Assembly (NCBI GenBank): GCA_946623875.1
Contig: CAMORO010000010.1
Span: forward strand, 1 to 45,817
Source: an uncultured Lachnospiraceae bacterium
GTDB taxonomy: Bacteria > Bacillota > Clostridia > Lachnospirales > Lachnospiraceae
Length of the DNA stretch: 45,817 bases
Direction of reading: 5' to 3'
This document shows, in pieces, positions 1 through 7,157 of the stretch; positions within the stretch are counted from its first letter, which is position 1; each line of letters opens with the position of its first letter. The notes under the pieces are model-generated. The model was given only the letters and a program-made list of their open reading frames with translations, did no database searches and was not told where the DNA came from. The position numbers were made by a program, and so were the translations under genes.

Positions 1-77
1 CAAAAGAAGTAAACAGCACTAAAGAGTGCGGAAATTGACGAACAGGCATAAGCCGGTCAGTGTGAGGAGGAAAGAAA
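1..77 (+). promoter_or_regulatory. Leader of the symporter gene with strong RBS
   Basis: This short leader precedes the symporter start. It holds a GAGGAGG-type ribosome binding site at about 64-71, six to seven bases before the ATG at 78. A small inverted repeat (GCACT/AGTGC, near 16-29) lies upstream. No promoter can be assigned because the window starts here. Confidence 0.5.
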
Positions 78-1658
78 ATGACAGTTATATTAAGCTCGAT
101 CCTGTTGATCGTATTTTTTGCGGTTATGATCGGGGTCGGCATCTACACCAGGAAGAATGCGACCGATGTAAACGGATTTGTTCTGGGCGGAAGGAGTGTT
201 GGTCCGTGGCTTACGGCCTTCGCCTTCGGTACTTCATATTTCTCGGCCGTTATCTTTGTCGGATATGCGGGACAGTTCGGTTGGCTGTACGGTATGTCCG
301 CCACATGGGCAGGTATTGGAAATGCCCTTGTCGGTTCGATGCTCGCATGGAAGATACTCGGAAGAAGGACAAGGATCATGACCCAGTATCTTGATTCAAA
401 GACTATGCCGGACTTCTTTGAGAAGAGGTTTTTCAGCAAGAATCTTAAGATAATAGCATCGGTTATCGTATTTGTATTCCTGATACCGTATACGGCTTCT
501 TTATACAACGGTCTGTCATCGCTGTTCGGTCTTGTATTCGATCTGCCTTACTGGGTGGTTATAGCGGTCATGGCAGTGCTTACAGGAATATATGTTATCT
601 TCGGAGGATACATGGCAACAGCCATCAACGATTTCATACAGGGAATAATAATGCTGATAGGTATCACGGCTGTGATTCTTGCAGTGCTCAATGGTCATGG
701 CGGACTGATATCGGCCATGCAGGAGCTGTCGGCGGTTGAATGTGAAGGCTGGGCAGGCGGAGCTTATACCTCTTTCCTGGGACCCGATCCTTTAGCGCTT
801 GTATTCGTTGTGATCCTTACATCACTCGGTACATGGGGACTTCCTCAGATGGTAGGTAAGTTCTACGCAATAAAGAGTGAGAAGGATATTCATAAGGGAA
901 CGATAATCTCTACATTCTTTGCCATGATAGTGGCAGCAGGCTGCTATTTCCTCGGCGGTTTCGGAAGACTGTATGCAGATAAGATAAGTTACAATCCCGC
1001 CAACGGCAAGCCGCTTTTTGATACAATAGTTCCCGCAATGCTTTCAACGCTTTCGCCTGTGATCATAGCAGTGGTGATCGTACTCGTGCTCTCGGCGTCG
1101 ATGTCAACACTTTCATCACTGGTGCTTACCAGCAGTTCTACACTTACGCTTGATGTTATAAAGCCTGCTTCCAAAAAGGGAATGGATGAGAAGAAACAGG
1201 TATTTACAATGAGGATGTTCATCGTGTTCTTCATCCTTGTATCTGCAATCATAGCAGTAGTCAAGGATGCCTTCCCGGGCATAACTTTTATTGCACAGAT
1301 GATGGGTGTTTCGTGGGGAGCACTTGCAGGAGCTTTCCTTGCTCCTTTCCTTTACGGACTGTATTGGAAGGGTGCGACAAGGGCATCTGTGGCAGCCTGC
1401 TATATCTGGGGCTGCGGCATAGCGATCATCCAGCTTATCGTAACTCTTGGCGGGGCAGATGTAAGTTCATGGGGACCGGTAATAGGATACATCTTCAAAT
1501 CATCCATTAATTCGGGCGTTGTGGCAATGGTTGGAGGACTGATCGTCGTACCGCTTGTAAGTGCATTCACCAGGAAAGAGGATGCGGCAAAGATAGATGA
1601 GATGTTCACATGCTTCGACAAGAGAGTTCAGGTTCCTGTTAAGGAAGCGCTTGACTAA
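78..1658 (+). CDS. Sodium:solute symporter (SSS family)
   Basis: Predicted sodium-coupled importer of the SSS/SLC5 family, 526 residues, which is the usual size. It is hydrophobic throughout, with about 13 membrane segments. The N-terminus begins directly with a membrane helix. The stretch around residues 50-90 (GTSYFSAVIFVGYAGQFG, then a Trp/Gly-rich helix) and the PDFFEKRF motif after the third helix are typical of the family. A Ser-rich helix near residue 340 (SASMSTLSSLVL) matches the sodium-site helix of SSS proteins. The start is fixed by a GAGGAGG box a few bases upstream. The substrate cannot be read from sequence; proline, pantothenate, sugars and carboxylates are all possible. The gene ends at a strong terminator, so it is transcriptionally separate from what follows. 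Confidence 0.9.
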   Translation: MTVILSSILLIVFFAVMIGVGIYTRKNATDVNGFVLGGRSVGPWLTAFAFGTSYFSAVIFVGYAGQFGWLYGMSATWAGIGNALVGSMLAWKILGRRTRIMTQYLDSKTMPDFFEKRFFSKNLKIIASVIVFVFLIPYTASLYNGLSSLFGLVFDLPYWVVIAVMAVLTGIYVIFGGYMATAINDFIQGIIMLIGITAVILAVLNGHGGLISAMQELSAVECEGWAGGAYTSFLGPDPLALVFVVILTSLGTWGLPQMVGKFYAIKSEKDIHKGTIISTFFAMIVAAGCYFLGGFGRLYADKISYNPANGKPLFDTIVPAMLSTLSPVIIAVVIVLVLSASMSTLSSLVLTSSSTLTLDVIKPASKKGMDEKKQVFTMRMFIVFFILVSAIIAVVKDAFPGITFIAQMMGVSWGALAGAFLAPFLYGLYWKGATRASVAACYIWGCGIAIIQLIVTLGGADVSSWGPVIGYIFKSSINSGVVAMVGGLIVVPLVSAFTRKEDAAKIDEMFTCFDKRVQVPVKEALD

Positions 1659-1723
1659 ACAGGTAGTAAAGCATTCACGACGGTAATAAAAGAAAACATA
1701 CATATTGGTGCGTTAGGAATAAG

Positions 1724-1761
1724 AAAGGGTTCCGGTTTAATTACCGGAACCCTTTATTTTT
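1724..1761 (+). terminator. Intrinsic terminator after the symporter
   Basis: A perfect 12-bp stem (1724-1735 with 1744-1755, core GGGTTCCGG/CCGGAACCC) with an 8-base loop is followed by ATTTTT on the plus strand. The convergent minus-strand GGDEF gene has its stop codon (TAA, complement of 1737-1739) inside the loop. The minus side of the hairpin lacks a T tract, so it mainly serves the plus-strand gene. Confidence 0.85.
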
Positions 1762-3641
1762 GCTTTGTTGTCATACATGGACGTGTCGGCTCTTTTGATT
1801 ACATCCGAAACACTCCGATCCTTTCCGCGATCGAATACGGACAAACCGCTCGCAATGGATACATACTCGGGAGATGAGTGATCCCTGTCCGCGACCGATC
1901 TCATATGATCCCGCATCTGTTCAATAAGAGCATCCTTCCGTTCATAGTCATCGCCTGTAAGAATTGCAACGAATTCATCGCCGCCTATCCTGTATACGGG
2001 ACTGTGCTTGAAGGTGTTACAGATGAACCTGCAGCATCTTATGAGATAAATATCACCGGCATCATGTCCAAATGTATCATTTATGTTTTTAAGATCGTTC
2101 ACATCAAAGGTTACTATCCCGAACAGAAATTCGGGGTTCATGTTTATTTCCGATTGCAACTGTTTGATCCTGTCCTCGTAAGCCATACGGTTATTGACGC
2201 TGGTAAGCGGATCCTTGCGCATAAGGGTCAGAAGCTTTTCGTTTAGCACATTAAGGCTGAGAGTGTGACGAAGCTTCTCAAGAGCCATTATCATCCTGCT
2301 CTGGTATGTTTCAAGGAAATGATTACTTACGGACTCCATGCAATCCCGGAATACAAGATATCCGTAGGTATCCTGTCCCGAATGAAGCGGGATGAACACA
2401 TACAGGTGATTGTTCCTCTCCGGCCAGTAACCCGGGATCATCTCCCGTGAGTTAAAGGTTTCCCTTTTGTAGATCACCTCATCCTCCATTGAAAAAACAA
2501 CATCCATCTGCCGACTGTAGCCCTTTTTGGTCAGAGGTATATTTGTATCATAGATCGACGGTCCGAAACGGCTGTCAAGTATCAGGTGGAAAGAACTGCC
2601 TTCGAAAACATGATCGTGAAGATACAGTTCCCTGATTCCTGATCTGAATTCATCATATGATGCTGAACTGAGAATGGTCTCATCAATATCATTGAGCTTT
2701 CTTGCAAAATAATTGCTCTTGCTTCGTCTGTTTACCGATTCACGCCCGGCTATGCGGCGGATGTTGTCGCTTTCACGGCATTCCTGACAACCGCAGCTCT
2801 CACCCGGTATGAATGCCGACGGTACTGTGGTCTCTTTATCGCGTGAAACTCCGGATGAAAGATCGAGCCACAACTGTCCGCACTCTTCGCCCATTTTAAA
2901 AAAGCCCTGATCAACGGAAGCGATGGACGGATAGAACATCTGACTGTCATTAATATGATCAAATCCGGTAACGATAATGTCATCGGGTACATTGTAGCCG
3001 ATGGATGAAAGAGTAAGGCATGCCTGCATTGCAAGACCGTCGTTTGCACAGATCATCGCCTCGGGAGGTTCGTTTCCCGCGTCATAATGCTGCCTTATAT
3101 AGTTGTCTACTACGCCGTTCTCCCAATTCGTATAGTACACATCCTCCAGCACAGCTTCGAGATTATGCTCGGCAAGTACATCCTGAACAGCCTTAAGTCT
3201 GTTATACGAATCGAGTGAGCCGGTGTCACCGGCAAAGAAAACAATGCTTCTGACATTGTGCTCATTTATGAGGTGTTCGCACAGAGTCCTTGAGCCGGAG
3301 TAATTGTCGGAACCTATATAGTACATTTCCTTTTGCTTCATTCCCTGTGAAATGACGGGTATATCAAGCTCACGGCATTTTTGTATGAAATCGGTCAGAT
3401 CATCCGTGTAGCTCAGAGTGCTTGCGAAAAGCACAACTCCGTCAAACTGCGTCAGGTCGGGAAGCCTGAAGATGTTGAACTGTCCCTGACGCCGTTCCGG
3501 TTTGTCCGTGTAGGTGGGGTAGCAGGTAAACAGAAAAATATCGGTTTCTGTAGGTTTGAGCCGCTCAGTCAAACCTTCAAGGAACTGGGATAATATTTCA
3601 CATGCCCATCCGGTGGCAAATACCGCAATCTTTTTCTTCAT
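1737..3641 (-). CDS. Cytosolic substrate-binding-domain / GGDEF diguanylate cyclase (no I-site)
   Basis: Predicted diguanylate cyclase of 634 residues. The N-terminal half (about 1-290) is a type-1 periplasmic-binding (LacI/RbsB-like) domain, with motifs such as NDGLAMQACLTLSSIGYNVPDD and ITGFDHIND-like text. It has no helix-turn-helix, signal peptide or membrane segment, so it should be a soluble cytosolic sensor. A CxCQEC-like cysteine motif follows the binding domain, then a GAF-like linker of about 130 residues and a C-terminal GGDEF domain with intact GGDEF at residues 553-557. Five residues upstream, where an RxxD inhibitory site would sit, the sequence reads KHSP, so product inhibition is probably absent. 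The start at 3641 (MKKKIAVF) is preferred over an upstream ATG because of the GAGG box upstream. It diverges from tRNA-Leu and the pel operon. A paralogue lies at 24590-26446. Confidence 0.88.
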   Translation of the reverse strand: MKKKIAVFATGWACEILSQFLEGLTERLKPTETDIFLFTCYPTYTDKPERRQGQFNIFRLPDLTQFDGVVLFASTLSYTDDLTDFIQKCRELDIPVISQGMKQKEMYYIGSDNYSGSRTLCEHLINEHNVRSIVFFAGDTGSLDSYNRLKAVQDVLAEHNLEAVLEDVYYTNWENGVVDNYIRQHYDAGNEPPEAMICANDGLAMQACLTLSSIGYNVPDDIIVTGFDHINDSQMFYPSIASVDQGFFKMGEECGQLWLDLSSGVSRDKETTVPSAFIPGESCGCQECRESDNIRRIAGRESVNRRSKSNYFARKLNDIDETILSSASYDEFRSGIRELYLHDHVFEGSSFHLILDSRFGPSIYDTNIPLTKKGYSRQMDVVFSMEDEVIYKRETFNSREMIPGYWPERNNHLYVFIPLHSGQDTYGYLVFRDCMESVSNHFLETYQSRMIMALEKLRHTLSLNVLNEKLLTLMRKDPLTSVNNRMAYEDRIKQLQSEINMNPEFLFGIVTFDVNDLKNINDTFGHDAGDIYLIRCCRFICNTFKHSPVYRIGGDEFVAILTGDDYERKDALIEQMRDHMRSVADRDHSSPEYVSIASGLSVFDRGKDRSVSDVIKRADTSMYDNKAKIKGSGN

Positions 3642-3703
3642 TGGATAATCCTCATAAATATGTCCTGTCCGTTCAATGTTGCAAAAGGCTTGAAAACTTC
3701 TGA

Positions 3704-3732
3704 ATAACATATAGATTATACCATAATGTTAT
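3704..3732 (-). promoter_or_regulatory. Promoter of the first GGDEF gene with flanking inverted repeat
   Basis: On the minus strand an extended -10 element (TGG then TATAAT; TATAAT is the complement of 3715-3720) lies about 75 bases upstream of the GGDEF start. It is bracketed by a perfect 7-bp inverted repeat, ATAACAT at 3704-3710 and ATGTTAT at 3726-3732, which could be an operator. No good -35 box is visible. Confidence 0.5.
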
Positions 3733-3734
3733 GC

Positions 3735-3763
3735 TTGAAAAAAGACTGATTATCTGTTAAAAT
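3735..3763 (+). promoter_or_regulatory. Promoter of tRNA-Leu and possibly of the pel operon
   Basis: TTGAAA at 3735-3740 and TAAAAT at 3758-3763 are separated by exactly 17 bases, a good housekeeping-sigma promoter. Transcription would start near 3770, about 20 bases before the tRNA. No terminator is visible between the tRNA and the first pel gene, so this may also drive the exopolysaccharide operon. Confidence 0.7.
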
Positions 3764-3788
3764 CTTTTGCGCGCGCAAATGTGTTTAT

Positions 3789-3870
3789 GCGGATGTGGTG
3801 GAATTGGCAGACACGTAAGGTTTAGGTCCTTATGTCGCAAGATGTGCGGGTTCGAGTCCCGCCATCCGCA
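3789..3870 (+). tRNA. tRNA-Leu (anticodon UAG)
   Basis: An 82-base leucine tRNA. The acceptor arm is GCGGATG pairing with CATCCGC, followed by discriminator A. The anticodon stem is TAAGG/CCTTA around a loop TTTAGGT, giving anticodon UAG at 3823-3825. A long class II variable arm follows, and the T arm reads GCGGGTTCGAGTCCCGC. CCA is not encoded. The first pel gene starts 53 bases further on. Confidence 0.95.
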
Positions 3871-3923
3871 CTCGTTCTTAATCACATTTATGAGGAATTT
3901 ATAAAGGAATCCGGTCAGTACAG

Positions 3924-6122
3924 ATGAATTACGATAACAGCAGTCAGGATCAGCCTGCCTGCGTTTTGTTGTGCGGAAAGGTGGATCCGCTTGAATACGA
4001 AACGATAAGACAGGTTGCCCGTTTTTATAATGTGATAATAACCGGCGAAAGCCTTAATTCGGATATTCTCAGAAGAAAAGTATCAAGAAAGATACATATT
4101 TACAGGGAAGAACCCACATCGGAAAACTTTTCCAAGCTTATCTATTCCTTTTCGCCGGATGTAATATGGTATTTTTCGGGATATATAGACGGTGGGAACG
4201 GACTTGACAATGAGAATAAGAAGCTTGAGGCTCTTGTTGAGTGCTGTAAGGTCAATGATATCAAAAAGCTTGTAGTCATTTCTTCGATAAACAGCCTGAA
4301 CTACACTAAGACTTTGCAAAGACCCGGTATGAACGAAGCGTTCGTAAAGGATGAGGGCGTACCCCGATATGTAACCCAGACCGCACATGACTGTGCGGCT
4401 TTTGAGGAACTGGTTGATTACGCGACTTCGAAAAATAACATTAAGACCGTATTGTTAAGAGTCCCGTTTATTACCGGCAGGACCAATAGTACCAGTTATC
4501 TTGGCAGTCTTTTTTCGCAGATGATCAATAAGAAAAGTGTGGAATTTCCATACAATGAGAGGCAGCTAATAGATTTTCTTTCGACGGAAGATCTGATCAA
4601 GCTGCTTATTTCGGTTACGGAAGAAACATTGGATGAAGCTTCGAAATACACGGTATTCAGCGGATATGACCACAGATACGGGGAGCTCGGTGAGAGCCTT
4701 GTACGCTGTGACCCATCGGTGACAGTGAAGTACGAGAGGCCTTCGGTTTATGAGATAGACACGGATAAAGAAAGCGAGAGCAGGCGGCTTAGAGTGAACT
4801 ACGGCTTCATTGCAAGAGATGACGTTCTGCGTGATATTGAAGCTTCATATGAAGCATATAAAAGGGCGGCAGGTCACGTGTCTCCGTTCAGAGAGAAGCT
4901 GCAGGGTCTTCTTGCGAGGCTTACCGGTAAGACGGTAAAAGCAGCAGAGCTTGTGATACTTTTTGTGTTAGTGCAGGTGCTGTTAAGATATACATCCGAT
5001 TCCGTGTATTTCAGATATGTCGACTTAAGGCTTTTTTATGTCGTGATAATGGGTGTTACCCACGGTATGCTTACAGGAATGACTGCCGGGGTACTTGAGT
5101 GTATCTCTCTCATATTCGAATATGCAGCTACCGGAGTCACGGGTACAATGCTGTTTTATAACGTGGATTACTGGCTGCCGTTTGCGATATATATAATGAC
5201 CGGATCGATAACGGGATATCTTACGAGCACAAGGGAGAACAAGCTGAAGTTCATGGAGGAGGAATCCTTTGCGTTACAGGATAAGTATCTTTTCCTCAAT
5301 GATGTTTACATGTCTGTCATAGACAATAAAGAAGAGTACAAGAGACAGATACTGGGGTATCAGGACAGCTTCGGCAAGATATTTGAAACGGTCGAGAAGC
5401 TGGACAGTTCCATGCCGGCAGATATATTCATGAACGGCGTTGATACACTTGAACGCATACTTAACAATCACAGTATTGCGATATATACGATGGATGATTA
5501 TCAGAAATACCTTCGTCTTGTGGCATGCTCACGGGAGATGAGCAATAAGCTTACCAATTCGGTCAGCATAGAGGATTTCCGGATAATATACGATACTCTT
5601 CTTAACAGTGAAACCTGGAAAAATACGGAATTCATTGAGGGTCTTCCGGCTTATGCCTACGGGATAGTCGAGAACAGACTTGTCCGCCTTATGATAGTTG
5701 TCTTTGATGCATCGCCGGAACAGCTGGGTCTGTATTACATGAATCTCTTTACGATCATGTGTAACCTTATAAAGGTATCCTTTAAAAGAGCCCTTGAATA
5801 TCAGGAAGCCATCGAGGATGAAAAGTTCTGTAAGGGAACGGAAATACTGCTTCCCGAATATTTTGAGAAAGAACTTGATTCGCAGCGCCGTATGGCAGAT
5901 GCAGGTGTGGCAAGCTATATACTGATAGAGATCGTTGCCGGGGATGTCATGACTTTTGACAGGCTGATCAGGGGTCTTATCAGACACAGTGACTATGCCG
6001 GTATCGGAACGGACGGTAAGCCGTATGTTCTGTTCACACAGACCACGAGAGATATCTTTGAAGTAGTGGGAAAAAGACTTAAGGAGCACGAAGTTGAGTA
6101 TATCATGGTGGAGGGTATGTAG
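3924..6122 (+). CDS. pelD: PelD-like c-di-GMP receptor with N-terminal SDR domain
   Basis: Inner-membrane regulator of Pel-type exopolysaccharide synthesis, 732 residues. Residues about 10-310 resemble an extended short-chain dehydrogenase/epimerase. The glycine-rich nucleotide loop and the YxxxK catalytic pair are not recognisable, so it is probably inactive. Residues about 343-430 hold roughly four membrane segments, followed by a GAF-like domain (about 470-620) and a degenerate GGDEF domain. In that last domain GGDEF is replaced by TDGKP (696-700), but the RxxD inhibitory-site motif is kept as RHSD at 687-690, exactly five residues upstream. That is the known PelD arrangement for binding c-di-GMP without making it. 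The AAGGA box lies about 15 bases before the ATG, an unusually long spacing. Membrane topology plus order with pelE, pelF and pelG supports the call. Confidence 0.85.
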   Translation: MNYDNSSQDQPACVLLCGKVDPLEYETIRQVARFYNVIITGESLNSDILRRKVSRKIHIYREEPTSENFSKLIYSFSPDVIWYFSGYIDGGNGLDNENKKLEALVECCKVNDIKKLVVISSINSLNYTKTLQRPGMNEAFVKDEGVPRYVTQTAHDCAAFEELVDYATSKNNIKTVLLRVPFITGRTNSTSYLGSLFSQMINKKSVEFPYNERQLIDFLSTEDLIKLLISVTEETLDEASKYTVFSGYDHRYGELGESLVRCDPSVTVKYERPSVYEIDTDKESESRRLRVNYGFIARDDVLRDIEASYEAYKRAAGHVSPFREKLQGLLARLTGKTVKAAELVILFVLVQVLLRYTSDSVYFRYVDLRLFYVVIMGVTHGMLTGMTAGVLECISLIFEYAATGVTGTMLFYNVDYWLPFAIYIMTGSITGYLTSTRENKLKFMEEESFALQDKYLFLNDVYMSVIDNKEEYKRQILGYQDSFGKIFETVEKLDSSMPADIFMNGVDTLERILNNHSIAIYTMDDYQKYLRLVACSREMSNKLTNSVSIEDFRIIYDTLLNSETWKNTEFIEGLPAYAYGIVENRLVRLMIVVFDASPEQLGLYYMNLFTIMCNLIKVSFKRALEYQEAIEDEKFCKGTEILLPEYFEKELDSQRRMADAGVASYILIEIVAGDVMTFDRLIRGLIRHSDYAGIGTDGKPYVLFTQTTRDIFEVVGKRLKEHEVEYIMVEGM

Positions 6123-6125
6123 ATT

Positions 6126-7157
6126 ATGGGCAAGCTGATCCTGATCATTCTTATCATACATATCCTTGTATGTCTGATCCTCCTGGTCTTACGGATACTA
6201 AAGCTTATAAAATGCGAATACATAACAATATTTATTGCCTTCCCGATACCTGTATTCGGAGAGATCATGCTCTTGAGAAAGAGATATTCCGACAGGCATT
6301 CCGACAGACTGGCGGATGAGATCGATATAGTAAGACCTGTTGCCGAAGAAAACAAGAGAAGCATAGTGGTGGATCAGGATAATAAGGAGATAATCCCACT
6401 TTCGGAGGCATTGGTGATAAATGATGCTCCCACTCGTAAGGAGATAATGATGGATATCCTTTACAATGTGAACCGGAGTATCATAGTTGATGATGATGAA
6501 TTAAAGGAGAAAGCGGTTCCTCTGGAGGAGGCTCTGGTCATAAATGATGTCCCCACAAGACGTAATCTTATAATGGATGTACTGTATACGGATCCGGGGG
6601 ATTATGTTGCACAGCTTAACAATGCAAAGGAAAACTCGGATACCGAGGTTGTGCATTATGCGGCGACCGCACTTGCCGAAATACAGAAGGATTTTGATAT
6701 ACAGTTTCAGGATATCATGAAACGCAGACAGCTTGATCCCAAGGATAGGGAGATCGACAATGAGTACCAGATCCTTCTTGAAAACTATATATCCAGCGGC
6801 CTGCTTGAAGGAGATGCTCTGAGGAGCCAGCTTCTTAACTATTCGAAGCTTCTTGCACGCAGGCTTGAAGATGAAGCTACAAGGGGAAGATGGTCTCTGA
6901 TAAACAAGAAGGCCGATGCGGATCTTAAGCTCAGGGATATAAAGGAGCTTGACAGGGACATAGAATATATGGAGGAGCGCTGGCCGTTAAGAGAGAAGAT
7001 GTATGTGTATAAGATACAGAGTGCCATACTTAAAAAAGACACTAAAAGCATAAGAAGTACATTTGACCGGATTAAGAGGAATAATGTGCATATGTCGCTT
7101 GAGCTGAAGAGCATCGCGAGATTTTGGAATGTAGATACAGAGGGCGCGGATGTTTAA
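6126..7157 (+). CDS. pelE: PelE-like membrane protein with duplicated motif
   Basis: Membrane-anchored helical protein of 343 residues in the position of pelE. Two N-terminal membrane helices (about 3-24 and 32-50) precede a charged, mostly helical cytosolic part. Two adjacent units of about 39 residues (78-116 and 117-156) share RSIxVD, then PLxEALVINDxPTR and MDxLY. The rest (about 160-343) is TPR-like, which fits PelE as a scaffold in the Pel synthase complex. The gene starts three bases after pelD, with its GGAGG box inside the end of pelD, and overlaps the next gene by eight bases, so translation is probably coupled. The assignment rests on position, topology and resemblance rather than on a catalytic motif. 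Confidence 0.72.
   Translation: MGKLILIILIIHILVCLILLVLRILKLIKCEYITIFIAFPIPVFGEIMLLRKRYSDRHSDRLADEIDIVRPVAEENKRSIVVDQDNKEIIPLSEALVINDAPTRKEIMMDILYNVNRSIIVDDDELKEKAVPLEEALVINDVPTRRNLIMDVLYTDPGDYVAQLNNAKENSDTEVVHYAATALAEIQKDFDIQFQDIMKRRQLDPKDREIDNEYQILLENYISSGLLEGDALRSQLLNYSKLLARRLEDEATRGRWSLINKKADADLKLRDIKELDRDIEYMEERWPLREKMYVYKIQSAILKKDTKSIRSTFDRIKRNNVHMSLELKSIARFWNVDTEGADV

Noticed and set aside
1737-3641. LacI-type transcriptional repressor
   Set aside because: The protein begins directly with the binding fold; there is no helix-turn-helix region, and the C-terminus is GGDEF.
3924-4860. Functional UDP-sugar epimerase supplying the Pel pathway
   Set aside because: The nucleotide-binding glycine loop and the YxxxK catalytic pair are not recognisable, so activity is not supported.
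5529-6161. Open minus-strand frame of 210 codons opposite the 3' end of the pelD-like gene
   Set aside because: Antisense shadow; the plus strand carries the GAF/GGDEF-like domain with a functional-looking RxxD motif.
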